Shown: positions 8,690-17,337 of the stretch, in pieces
How positions within the stretch are numbered: position 1 is the first letter of the stretch
How the letters are laid out: every line of letters begins with the position of its first letter
Assembly: GCA_963754305.1 (NCBI GenBank)
Contig: CAVWFR010000048.1
Span: 88,372-152,371, forward strand
Reading direction: 5' to 3'
From: DATEDA01 sp963754305
Lineage (GTDB): Bacteria; Pseudomonadota; Gammaproteobacteria; Burkholderiales; SG8-39
DNA: 64,000 nucleotides
The notes under the pieces: generated by a model
The model's database searches: none
Seen by the model: only the letters and a program-made list of their open reading frames with translations
What the model was told of the DNA's origin: nothing
Translations under genes and position numbers: made by a program

Positions 8690-9529
8690 GTGCCAAGCAC
8701 CCAGAGCTGACGATGGCCCTGGATCTTGCGGAACGACTTCTCCGCTTCCAGGAATCCAGTCGCCGTCCAGCGCAGCGCCATCTCTCGGCGTCGCGGTAGC
8801 GACTGACGCGATGGGTCACCCGACGTACCGCACCGTTCGGATTCTCGATGACGTTGGTGCTCGCCAGGCAGCGCATCAGCGAGGGCGTGAGCCTCAGCGA
8901 TGAGTGAAGGTCTCCTCCAGCCCCTCGAGCAGGCTCGCCGCGGCGTCGGCGTACTCGGTCTTGAGCCAGGCGGCCTGCTGCTTCAGCTTCGCGATCCCGT
9001 CCTTCTCGGGCAGCTTGTAGGCCGCATGCATCACCGCTCTCACCTGCGCGGCGATCGGCTTTGGCGATGCCCACCGTCCCGGCCATGCGCGACAGCACCT
9101 CGGCGTACTGGCGCGTCGAGACGCCCCGAACCAGGATGTCGCCGATGCGCTCACCCAGTCGCGGCTCGGCCTGCAGCCGTTCGTAGACCGGAATGGCCCC
9201 TTCCTTGCCCCGGCCGGCTCGGCGGCGAAGCCGCGGCCGCTTGAGCGCAAGCTTCCTCTCCCCCAGCACGATGCGCCCGGGCTGGCTGCCATGCCCGAGG
9301 ACTTCGCCCAGCCGCCGACCCTGATGCTTGGCCCCGGCCACCTCCTGCGCCGAGAGCATCAAGAGCTGCTCGACGAACCCGCGTGCGGCCCCGTTCATCA
9401 GCTCGTCGATGCTCGCTGTCGCGTTCTCGACCAACTCCAGTATCGGCAGCAGCACCTGGCCCTGGTCGGCAAAGGCCGCTCGCACTGCGCTGGCGAGGTC
9501 GTCTTGCCCGACGAGGGCCAGTCGAGGTA
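8690..9529 (-). pseudogene. IS256-family (mutator-type) transposase remnant
   Basis: On the minus strand, an N-terminal part reads ELMNGAARGFVEQLLMLSAQEVAG, followed by LGERKLALKRPRLRRR and VYERLQAEPRLGERIGDILVRGVSTRQYAEVL, all typical of IS256 transposases. After a frame disturbance the C-terminal signature TPSLMRCLASTNVIENPNGAV and YRDAERWRCAGRR follows. The middle with the catalytic Asp residues is degenerate or missing. No convincing terminal inverted repeats were found. It is inserted in, and has partly replaced, an ISL3 transposase gene. Confidence 0.7.
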
Positions 9530-9878
9530 ACCTCACCCTGGAGGGCAAGCGATCGCTCAAGCTCCTGCTCGCGGCCAACAAGCGGCTGAACACCGCCTAC
9601 CTGCTGAAGGAGTCCTTCGGGCAACTGTGGCGCTACCAAAGCGAGGCCTGGGCGCGGCGCTTCTTCGAGAACTGGCGAGCGAGCCTGAAGTGGCAGCGCC
9701 TTGCCCGCTACGAGAAGTTCGCCCAAATGATCGAGCGCGATTGGGATGGAATCGCCGCTTACTGCAAACCCGAGAACAAGGTCTCGCTGGGATTCGTCGA
9801 GGGCTTGAACAGCAAGATCCGCGTCATCCAGAATACCTGCGGCTCAAGATCCTCACTTGCATGCTACCGGCGCTCTGA
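9530..9878 (+). pseudogene. ISL3-family transposase, 3' fragment
   Basis: Resumes the ISL3 transposase: NLTLEGKRSLKLLLAANKRL, LLKESFGQLWRYQ, RRFFENWRASLKWQ, then LGFVEGLNSKIRVIQ with the conserved Glu. A frame change near 9835 leads to the normal ending LRLKILTCMLPAL and stop at 9878. Together with 8234-8611 it is one disrupted element. Confidence 0.78.
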
Positions 9879-9881
9879 ATT

Positions 9882-9917
9882 GCCCCAAAACCACCCACTC
9901 GATTCCCTGAAGAGCCC
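9882..9917 (+). repeat. probable right terminal inverted repeat of the ISL3 element
   Basis: Immediately after the transposase stop, the sequence contains CACCCACTCGATTCCC followed by TGAAGAGCCC, which has the look of an ISL3 terminal repeat read outward (GGCTCTTCAGGG...). Only a short GCTCTTC match is seen near 8190 at the presumed left end, so the left terminus is not confirmed. Confidence 0.4.
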
Positions 9918-9918
9918 A

Positions 9919-10818
9919 AATTTTAGGCAGCGGCGCAATCTCATATTGCTTCGCGCGGGGGATAGCTCGCTGCACAGGACCTTTTTCCGGGGCTCGCCGT
10001 CCGCGCGCACCTGGGACATGCACATAAGCTATTACGGGTCCGCGGGCGAGCCGGTAGTCGTTCGAGGCGAAGAAGTGTCGTGGAGCGCTGACGGCGGGCG
10101 ATCGAAATTCAACGGGCTCTTTAGTTGCATCGAAAAGCTACCGTCGCTTTTGGATAACTACCAGTATATTGCGATCCCGGACGACGACTTGATTTGCTCC
10201 AAAGACGATTGGAACGTGGCGTTTTCGCTTGCTGACAAATATCAGCTTGGTGCCTGCCAATTGAGTTTGGTTCCTCGTTCCTATTACTCGCATGACATTA
10301 CGCTCCGACGGCCTGGCCTTCTGTTGAGGTACGTAACGATGGTGGAGGCTATGGCGCCCATAATTCGTACAGACGTTTTACGAAGGCTGTTACCGGTTAT
10401 GGCGCTAACGGATAATTTTTGGGGAATTGACGATGTTTTAGCTGATCTGCTGATCGACAAGCCGAAATCGGTCGCAATCTTAGATGCCGTAAGTGTTGTA
10501 CATACGCGAGCGGTGATGAGCGGTCCCATGTATGACATAATCATAAATCAAGGAAGGACGCCATGGGAAGCACGAGAGGCCTTTATGCAGCGTCACGGAT
10601 TTCATTCTCATGACAGAAAGCTGCTCGGGGCCGTTGGTGCGAACGGTCGAGAACGGAGCGATACTGGGCAAATCGAACAACCACTCCGACTGCCAGATTT
10701 GTTGCAGCGATATCGAAAAAAACGAAAGATCTACAGCATCGCCCGCTCAGAACTAGCCATCTTCAACATGCGATGTCAGTTCGACCGAATTGAAAAGCTG
10801 CTATTCCCAAAAAGCTGA
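9919..10818 (+). CDS. DUF707-like protein, N-terminus abutting an insertion
   Basis: About 290 residues resembling the DUF707 family (putative glycosyltransferase-like proteins, best known in plants): NLILLRAGDSSLHR, WDMHISYYG, YIAIPDDDLICS and NFWGIDDVLADLL. The PDDD motif resembles a nucleotide-sugar metal site. The reading frame is open from the ISL3 remnant through to 10818 and no ATG exists before 10018, which is already inside the conserved region, so the native start was probably lost to the ISL3 insertion or a TTG is used. Base composition is visibly more AT-rich than the core genes, a sign of transfer. Role inferred: glycan biosynthesis. Confidence 0.6.
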   Translation, partial: NFRQRRNLILLRAGDSSLHRTFFRGSPSARTWDMHISYYGSAGEPVVVRGEEVSWSADGGRSKFNGLFSCIEKLPSLLDNYQYIAIPDDDLICSKDDWNVAFSLADKYQLGACQLSLVPRSYYSHDITLRRPGLLLRYVTMVEAMAPIIRTDVLRRLLPVMALTDNFWGIDDVLADLLIDKPKSVAILDAVSVVHTRAVMSGPMYDIIINQGRTPWEAREAFMQRHGFHSHDRKLLGAVGANGRERSDTGQIEQPLRLPDLLQRYRKKRKIYSIARSELAIFNMRCQFDRIEKLLFPKS

Positions 10819-10924
10819 GCTTACCGGAATATGTCAATGACTTTTGAGACACCTAGTTCTCGGAATTAGTGAGCAACGCGGGTGTCGGGGTCAGGTCATT
10901 GCTGGTCGCTGTGGGTTCGGTTTT

Positions 10925-11280
10925 GGGTAATAGCGCACGATGATGACGCGCCCCCGTGCGTGCCGCTGACGCCACTGATGGACCCAGGAGATCCAGAGAT
11001 CCAGCCCGTAATGCAGGAAGATGTTGGCAAGGAGCGGACTGATCCTCGCCCCCTGCGGTGTGCCCCGGTCGGTCGCGTGAATCTCACCGCTCTCCAGGAT
11101 CCCCGTCTCCAGCCACATGCGAACAAGCCGCATGATTCGTGGATCGGCGACCCGGTGCGCCAGCATCCGCAACAGCCACTCGTGGTCAACCGAGTCGAAG
11201 AAGCTGCGAATATCAGCATCGAGCACCCAGGTCACGCGCTGGCTCATCAAGGCGGTGTGTAAGGCTGCTACATAGCTGCT
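10925..11280 (-). pseudogene. group II intron reverse transcriptase fragment, copy 1
   Basis: The minus strand encodes RT domains: VTWVLDADIRSFFDSVDH, then DRGTPQGARISPLLANIFLHY, then HARGRVIIVRY. It ends exactly where the YADD catalytic motif should follow, so the palm is incomplete. It is nearly identical to the interrupted RT at 17117-17337 plus 22317-23059, differing by a few residues. Inactive; N-terminal and maturase parts are absent. Confidence 0.82.
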
Positions 11281-11295
11281 CGACATTCCGGGCAA

Positions 11296-11638
11296 GCCCT
11301 CGGCGTCGCAACCATGTTCGAGGTTTTCCGATGGCGCGGAAGGGCGAGCCTGCGTGCGCTGTGGCTCGATATCTGGGCGTCGATCTTCGGCGGCTTACCG
11401 ACATGATTCGGATTTTGATCGCATAGATTCCGGGCCATGGCCGCGGCCGCCGCCGATCGCGATCGCATCGCTGCCGGCGGCCAACGACGCAGCCGTGCCG
11501 GGTTCGAGTGGGGGCGCGCTCACGGCCGGTGTTGACTGCTATTTATGTCGATGGCATAATTCGCCGTCAGCGCGACCACCGATTGGAGCGTCTGCGTGCC
11601 GCGTGTCGCTAACTTGCAAACTAAAGGGACCATCGCCG
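11296..11638. other. intergenic stretch without a recognisable gene
   Basis: Lies between the RT fragment and the large lipoprotein. A short plus-strand ORF at 11331-11426 (MARKGEPACAVARYLG) is unrecognised. No promoter could be assigned with confidence. Confidence 0.4.
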
Positions 11639-14600
11639 ATGCATTCCATTGCCGTCTTCGCCGAACCGCGCGCCGCTCCCGATAGCTCTCATCTTGCCGC
11701 TCCCGCGGCCTGGAGCCAGAAAACGCGGGCACTGGCCGCCGTCGCGATTGTCGCCGGCGCGATCTTTCTCACCGCGTGCACGGATGGCGGAAGCTCTGAC
11801 AAAAATTCGAATCAGTCGACTGCGGGAGCAGCGACCACGGCGGCGACGGCGGCGGAAAGTGGATCGACTAGCACACAGCTCCCCTCCACGAGCACCAGTG
11901 GCGGAAGCTCTGGCGGAAACTCGAGTCAGTCGATTGCGGGAGCAGCGACCGCGCCCGCGACGGCGGCGGAAAGCGGATCGACTAGCACACAGCTCCCCTC
12001 CACGAGCACCAGTGGCGGAAGCTCTGGCGGAAACTCGAGTCAGTCGACTGCGGGAGCAGCGACCGCGCCGGGGACCGCGGGAATCGGATCGGTCAGCCTA
12101 CAGCTAACTTCCACCAGCTCCGCACCAACCACCTCTTCTCCGAATTCCGGGCAGCCTCTTCAAACCAAAGTTTCTATCAGCGGGAATCGCTTCATGATCA
12201 ATGGAGCGCTCACTCATCGGGGCACGGCTCTTGAAGGGCTGTTGCCAAACTCCCGGATGGTACAAGCCACCTTTGACGATGAGAACTTTTCCACCGCCTC
12301 GAATTGGCGCTATCCAGATACCGGAACCTGGGATCCGGAACGCAATCTGAGGGAGTTCATCGCCGCTTTGCCTGCCTACCGAAATGCCGGCCTGCTTGCG
12401 GTCACCATAAGTTTCCAGGGCGGTGGTCCCGTTGCCAACCAGTTCGTCACGGGACAGCCGTGGATTAACTCTGCCTTCGACAGTAACGGTGATCTCAAAT
12501 CGGCCTCTCTCTCGCGACTCGACCGAGCCATCCGGGCGCTTGATGCTCAAGGAATGGTTGCTATCGTGGGACTCTTTTACTTCGGCCAGGCTAATCGGCT
12601 CGCGGGAGACGCGGCGATCTTCAACGCCACCGACAGGGCGACCGACTGGCTCCTCTCGCAGGGATACACGAACGTCCTCATCGAGATCAGTAACGAGGCC
12701 GGTAATGGGTATGTCCAGCCCATCCTGCAACCGTCTCAGATCAGCAACCTGATTCAACGGATCAAATCCCGCTCCGGCTCGCGCCTGTTGGTTTCAACGA
12801 GCTTCCTCGCCGGGCACGTGCCGCCAGCCTCCGTCCTGCAGGCGTCCGACTATGTCCTGCTCCACGGGAACGATCTCTCAGCATCCGCCCTGCAAAGCTA
12901 CATCCGCTCGATCAAACAGCTTACGACGAAGCCGGTCATCGTCAACGAAGACTCAACGAACCTATCAAACTGGGATGTCGCGGTGTCCGAGGGAGTATCG
13001 TGGGGCTACTATGACCAGGGAGCCAACAACTACCGTGACGGCTTCCAGTCCCCTCCGGTGAACTGGGAGATCAAGACGCCAGAAAAGCAGCTGTTCTTCG
13101 GCCGCATAACCTCAAGCTCAAGCCCCGCAACTGGCGGAACTCAGGCGGTGCTCGGCTTCACCCTCATCAACGCGGATACGGATCAGCCGGTGGGAGGCTA
13201 CGATCCGATCGCTGAAGGCGCAGTAATTAATCTCGCTTCCCTGCCTACGGCAAATCTTGCGCTGCGTGCGAATACCCACCCGGGAGTCGTAGGAAGCGTC
13301 GCTCTTCAGTTGGATTCGGCGGGTTCTCGACTCGAGAATATGGCGCCTTACGCCGTCTGCGGCGATACCGGGGGCGATTACTCTCCGTGCACCCTGGCGG
13401 TGGGAAATCATTCCGTTGCGGCAACTCCGTACAGTCTTCCGAACGGCGGTGGAACGGCCGGGCCGTCGAAGATCACTCGCTTTGAAATCCGCAGCACCAT
13501 TAGCCCTTCAGCGTCGCCTATACCCACACCCTCGCCCACTCCTTCACCCACACCTCAGCCCGGGAACACCCAGGCGGTGCTCGGCTTCACCCTCATCAAC
13601 GCGGATACGGATCAGCCGGTGGGAGGCTACGATCCGATCGCTGAAGGCGCAGTAATTAATCTCGCTTCCCTGCCTACGGCAAATCTTGCGCTGCGTGCGA
13701 ATACCCAGCCGGGAGTCGTAGGAAGCGTCGCTCTTCAGTTGGATTCGGCGGGTTCTCGACTCGAGAATATGGCTCCTTACGCCGTCTGCGGCGATACCGG
13801 GGGCGATTACTCTCCGTGCACCCTGGCGGTGGGAAATCATTCCGTTGCGGCAACTCCGTACAGTCTTCCGAACGGCGGTGGAACGGCCGGGCCGTCGAAG
13901 ATCACTCGCTTTGAAATCCGCAGCACCATTAACCCTTCAGCGTCGCCTATACCCACACCTTCGCCCATCCCTCAGCCAGGAACCATGGTGTTTCCGGGCC
14001 CGAACTGGGAAATCGCGACCCCTGAGTCCCAAAACGTAGATTCCGCGTTGCTGCAGAACGCTTTGAACTATCTCGCGTCGCAGATGGATATCTCCGAAGC
14101 CGCTGTCATTCGAAATGGCCGGGTGATTTGGAACGGCGGGAACCTCAATTACCGGCATACCGTCTGGTCGACAACCAAGTCGTTTGCGAGCACGGTGCTC
14201 GGACTTCTTATCGACGATGGCAAAGCGACGCTCGACACGCGAGCATCAACCCGCGTTCCTGAGCTTGTCTCAAGATACAACGGGGTAACCCTGAGACACT
14301 TCACCACGATGACCTCCGGATACGATGCCGTAGGCGGCAGTTACGACCCAGTCGATGGAAGCTACGCATGGTGGATTCCCGAAACGCCAATGTTCGCTCC
14401 GGGAGCGAGGTTCGCCTACAGTGACGACGCCATGAATCAATTTGGCTATGTCATGACGAAAATCGCGGGTGAGAATCTCTCCGATCTGTTCCGGAGGCGG
14501 ATCGCGAATCCGATAGGAATGAGCAATTGGAACTGGGAAGGCCTTCCCCTTGATAACTTTTTCGTGAACAACACCTCGGGTAACTTCGAAGGCATGCAGA

Positions 14601-14983
14601 TCAGTGCAAGCGATGCGGCCCGATTCGGTCATCTATTCTTGAACCGGGGGAACTGGGCGGGCCGGCAGCTCTTGAGTGCGTCCTGGGTCGACCAGGCGAC
14701 GACCGTCGGGGTACCGGCGAATGTCACTGACTCGGGCTTCCGGAACATCGATGGCGCAGGGATGTACGGCTTCAATTGGTGGGTGAACGGAATCAAGCCG
14801 AATGGACAACGGAAATGGCCGTCCGCTCCTCCGAAGACGTACGCGAGCCACGGACTCAACCAGAATGTGATTACCGTGTTCCCCGAATGGAACCTGGTCT
14901 TCGTCCGCCAGGGAACGAGCGCCCAGGCCAACGACGCTATCTGGGACACGTTTTACGGGAAACTCGGCGCAGCGGTCCGATGA
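11639..14983 (+). CDS. lipoprotein fusing GH5-like domain, twin repeats and a class C beta-lactamase-type hydrolase
   Basis: 1114 residues from the ATG at 11639. A lipoprotein signal peptide has hydrophobic residues 31-45 and lipobox LTAC with Cys47. Residues 50-163 are Ser/Thr/Gly-rich tandem repeats. Residues about 175-485 look like a GH5/cellulase-type barrel with NE in LIEISNEAGN (E353) and VNEDS (E437) as candidate acid/base and nucleophile. Two almost identical modules follow (about 502-635 and 645-775; LINADTDQPVGGYDPIAEGA), joined by Pro-Thr-Ser linkers. Residues 783-1114 form a serine beta-lactamase/esterase domain with S844xxK847 (STTK), Y927 (YSD) and H1071-G. I know of no common architecture combining these. 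It probably acts on extracellular polysaccharide or its esters while anchored in the outer membrane (inference). Confidence 0.85.
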   Translation: MHSIAVFAEPRAAPDSSHLAAPAAWSQKTRALAAVAIVAGAIFLTACTDGGSSDKNSNQSTAGAATTAATAAESGSTSTQLPSTSTSGGSSGGNSSQSIAGAATAPATAAESGSTSTQLPSTSTSGGSSGGNSSQSTAGAATAPGTAGIGSVSLQLTSTSSAPTTSSPNSGQPLQTKVSISGNRFMINGALTHRGTALEGLLPNSRMVQATFDDENFSTASNWRYPDTGTWDPERNLREFIAALPAYRNAGLLAVTISFQGGGPVANQFVTGQPWINSAFDSNGDLKSASLSRLDRAIRALDAQGMVAIVGLFYFGQANRLAGDAAIFNATDRATDWLLSQGYTNVLIEISNEAGNGYVQPILQPSQISNLIQRIKSRSGSRLLVSTSFLAGHVPPASVLQASDYVLLHGNDLSASALQSYIRSIKQLTTKPVIVNEDSTNLSNWDVAVSEGVSWGYYDQGANNYRDGFQSPPVNWEIKTPEKQLFFGRITSSSSPATGGTQAVLGFTLINADTDQPVGGYDPIAEGAVINLASLPTANLALRANTHPGVVGSVALQLDSAGSRLENMAPYAVCGDTGGDYSPCTLAVGNHSVAATPYSLPNGGGTAGPSKITRFEIRSTISPSASPIPTPSPTPSPTPQPGNTQAVLGFTLINADTDQPVGGYDPIAEGAVINLASLPTANLALRANTQPGVVGSVALQLDSAGSRLENMAPYAVCGDTGGDYSPCTLAVGNHSVAATPYSLPNGGGTAGPSKITRFEIRSTINPSASPIPTPSPIPQPGTMVFPGPNWEIATPESQNVDSALLQNALNYLASQMDISEAAVIRNGRVIWNGGNLNYRHTVWSTTKSFASTVLGLLIDDGKATLDTRASTRVPELVSRYNGVTLRHFTTMTSGYDAVGGSYDPVDGSYAWWIPETPMFAPGARFAYSDDAMNQFGYVMTKIAGENLSDLFRRRIANPIGMSNWNWEGLPLDNFFVNNTSGNFEGMQISASDAARFGHLFLNRGNWAGRQLLSASWVDQATTVGVPANVTDSGFRNIDGAGMYGFNWWVNGIKPNGQRKWPSAPPKTYASHGLNQNVITVFPEWNLVFVRQGTSAQANDAIWDTFYGKLGAAVR
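11786..12127 (+). repeat. three tandem 114-bp coding repeats
   Basis: Units begin at 11786, 11900 and 12014 with GGCGGAAGCTCTG. The first two are nearly identical; the third diverges in its second half. Each encodes 38 residues of Ser/Thr/Ala/Gly linker after the lipidated cysteine. Copy number could vary by slippage or recombination. Confidence 0.85.
13142..13978 (+). repeat. 429-bp tandem duplication inside the lipoprotein gene
   Basis: Copy 1 starts at 13142 and copy 2 at 13571, each about 405 bp of near identity including the Pro-rich linker. Only a few substitutions are seen (His to Gln in ANTHPG/ANTQPG, a silent change in MAPYA, Ser to Asn at the end), so duplication is recent or the copies are homogenised. 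Confidence 0.9.
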
Positions 14984-15072
14984 CGTGATGGCTTCTCTGA
15001 AGCGAACGAAACAACAAGAAGTTTCATCTTTCTGACTGCGGTAGCGTTCATTAGCTCCTCGATGCCCCAGAA

Positions 15073-16326
15073 CTAGAGAGAAACAGGATTGGGCGAAGGC
15101 TCCGTAATGCGGGTTTGGAGGACTTCTATTCCGAGATCTTTCAGGCGCTTGAGCAATCGGCTGACAGTGCGCGTGCGGGTTCTCTTGTCGAGGTGACGGG
15201 GGCCGAGGTCTTGGTAGGGCATGTGTCGGGTGAGCATGTAGTAGGCCGATCTGAGCATCGAGGCAGCTACTGCCACGATGGCCTTCATCGCACCGCGGCG
15301 TGCCTTGAGGCGGTGGAACATCGCGCGCAGGTAGGAGTCCTTGGTGCGTGCCGCGGCCCAGGCGGCCTGGATCAGGGTGGTCTTGAGCCAGGGGGCGCCC
15401 TTTCGAATCCGGGTCGAGCGGCGCTTGCCGGCGCTCTCGTCGCTGCGCGGGCACAGACCCGCCCACGAGATCAGGCTGTCGGCGTTGGCAAACCGGGTCA
15501 TATCCAAGCCCATCTCGCTGGCGATAACGTGCGCGGCGGTCTGGCTGATACCGGGGATGGTCACCAGCAGCTTCACTTCTTCGCGAAAGGGCTCGAGGCG
15601 CTCGCCCAGCCTCCCTTCGATCTCGGCGATCGCCTTCTCGAGCGAGCTGATCTGCTCGAGGTGGAGCTTCAGCATGAAGCGGTGGTGCTCTTGCACCCGG
15701 CCGCGCAACGCCTCGACGATCTTCTCGCGGCCCGCCTTCAGCCGACCGCGCGCCAGATCGGCAAGCTTTCCGGGCTCCTGCTCACCAGCAATGATCGCCT
15801 CGAGAAACGCCCGGCCGCTCGCGCCGAGGATGTCACTGATGACCCCGACGATCTTGATGTTCGCGTCCTCGAGAGTCTTTTGGATCCGCTGGACATGACG
15901 CGCGAGTTCGCGCACGAGCTGCTTTCTTGTTCGCGTGAGGTCGCGAAGCTCCTGGACCGCAGCAGGCGGAACGAAGCTGCCGCGGATCAGGCCATGCGCC
16001 AGCAGATCGGCGATCCAGGTGGCATCGTTGACATCGGTCTTGCGGCCCGGAACGTTGCGGATGTGGGCCGCGTTCGCCAGCACCAGCTCAAACTCCCCCT
16101 CCAGCACGTGCCAGACGGGCTTCCAGTAGACACCCGTCGACTCCATTGCCGCGTGCGTGCACCCGCCTTCGCGCAACCAATCGGCGAGCGCAAGCAGCCC
16201 CTTGGTCGTCGTCTCGAACGTGCGTACCTCTTGCGAGGCGCGAGCGCCACTCGCGATGCGAACACACGCGACGACGCTCGCCTGGTGCACGTCCAGTCCT
16301 GCACATCTTGGGTAAAGCACTTCCAT
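15073..16326 (-). CDS. IS110-family transposase (DEDD recombinase)
   Basis: 417 residues from the ATG at 16326, which has AGGAGG seven bases upstream; an in-frame ATG 30 bases earlier is less likely. The N-terminal RuvC-like DEDD domain shows CAGLDVHQ, AAMESTGVYWK and GRKTDVNDATW. The C-terminal transposase_20 domain shows LLVTIPGISQTAAHVIASE and WAGLCPRSDESAG, with the catalytic Ser region. Full length and apparently intact. IS110 elements move without terminal repeats, and their recombinases use an element-encoded bridge RNA. The long upstream non-coding part (16327-16620) is the candidate source. Confidence 0.92.
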   Translation of the reverse strand: MEVLYPRCAGLDVHQASVVACVRIASGARASQEVRTFETTTKGLLALADWLREGGCTHAAMESTGVYWKPVWHVLEGEFELVLANAAHIRNVPGRKTDVNDATWIADLLAHGLIRGSFVPPAAVQELRDLTRTRKQLVRELARHVQRIQKTLEDANIKIVGVISDILGASGRAFLEAIIAGEQEPGKLADLARGRLKAGREKIVEALRGRVQEHHRFMLKLHLEQISSLEKAIAEIEGRLGERLEPFREEVKLLVTIPGISQTAAHVIASEMGLDMTRFANADSLISWAGLCPRSDESAGKRRSTRIRKGAPWLKTTLIQAAWAAARTKDSYLRAMFHRLKARRGAMKAIVAVAASMLRSAYYMLTRHMPYQDLGPRHLDKRTRTRTVSRLLKRLKDLGIEVLQTRITEPSPNPVSL

Positions 16327-16361
16327 GTCGACCCTCCTTCTGTGCGGCGTCGGCATGGGAT

Positions 16362-16427
16362 CCCCGAACTTCGGAATCTAGAGACCGTGCTCCAGGACCT
16401 CGCGGTCCTTCGCAAAACAGTTCGGGG
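16362..16427 (-). ncRNA. candidate IS110 bridge RNA structure
   Basis: Upstream of the IS110 transposase, a 9-base outer stem pairs CCCCGAACT (16362-16370) with AGTTCGGGG (16419-16427). It encloses a perfect 6-bp hairpin AGGACC/GGTCCT (16394-16399 with 16404-16409, loop TCGC). GGGATCCC(C) occurs next to both outer arms. This fits a two-loop structured RNA of the kind IS110-group elements make from their left end. RNA extent and loops are not established. Confidence 0.35.
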
Positions 16428-16629
16428 TACGCAAGGGATCCCCGGTCCAACTAGCTATCGGGCTCAAGGCACCACAGCACACCCGACCTCTGCGCCGACG
16501 TCGGACGACTCTACGCCCGTTTCCAGCATCGAGGGTCGGCAAACGACGGTATGGAACTAGCTAGCGCATCGCAGCTCGCCCTCGAAGCAAGTTCGTCGCC
16601 GATCGCGTGCGAGGTATCTAGCCTCGCCG

Positions 16630-16914
16630 CTATGCTTGCGCGCGGGCTCGCGCACCAGCGCTGTTCACGGTCCGATCATCCCCGCAGCAGCGCAACGCTT
16701 TGAGTCGCCACCCATTCGATTGTTCCGCTCCGTACCGATGCCAACTATTATCGTGCACCGGATGAACGCCTTCGTGGCCAGACACTGCAAAACGGCTGCC
16801 CGGCAGGAAGTCGATGGAGATCGTCAGCACCTTGGTGGCTTCATCGAAATCCACCGACGCCACCGACCACGGTTCCGCGATTCCCAGCGCCGTCTCAAAC
16901 AGCTTGGCCGTCAT
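16630..16914 (-). pseudogene. ISL3-family transposase, N-terminal fragment
   Basis: 94 residues: MTAKLFETALGIAEPWSV, then FDEATKVLTISIDFLPGSRF and GHEGVHPVHDN, the typical ISL3 N-terminus before its Cys-rich region. The frame then changes and the rest of the transposase is absent. Distinct from the ISL3 remnant at 8.2-9.9 kb (a different ISL3 subtype). Confidence 0.7.
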
Positions 16915-17116
16915 GTCAGCCCCTCATCGCAATGTTCAAAGTGACGCCAGATTACCCACTCGGAATTCAAGAGAGGCTCATTACATCGGTGGCCACGCTC
17001 GGCAGAACGACGGCCGACCTCAGAACACGCTCGTGAGCGCCGCGGTGCTGCTACCCGCGTTCCTGATCAGCACGCGGTGCGGCATCAATGGGCTGGCATC
17101 TGTGTGGATCGTCGCA

Positions 17117-17337
17117 CCGCCTTGATGAGCCAGCGCGTGACCTGGGTGCTCGATGCTGATATTCGCAGCTTCTTCGACTCGGTTGACCACCAGTGGCTGC
17201 TGCGGATGCTGGCGCACCGGGTCGCCGATCCACGCATCATGCGGCTTGTTCGCATGTGGCTGGAAGCGGGGATCTTGGAGAGCGGTGAGATTCGCGCGAC
17301 CGACCGGGGCACACCGCAGGGGGCGGGGACACTCCCC
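17117..17337 (+). pseudogene. group II intron reverse transcriptase, 5' fragment (copy 2)
   Basis: Encodes VTWVLDADIRSFFDSVDHQW to ATDRGTPQGA, nearly identical to copy 1 at 10.9-11.3 kb. It stops at the border of the serine recombinase element and continues at 22317. The upstream end of similarity to copy 1 is near the CACCGCCTTGATG at 17117, so the RT N-terminus is missing. Confidence 0.82.

Noticed and set aside
11354..11638. upstream extension of the lipoprotein ORF
   Set aside because: No signal-like sequence upstream; the ATG at 11639 places a normal lipobox at residue 47.
15115..16560. 481-residue plus-strand ORF across the IS110 element
   Set aside because: Mirror frame of the IS110 transposase, which has clear DEDD motifs on the other strand.
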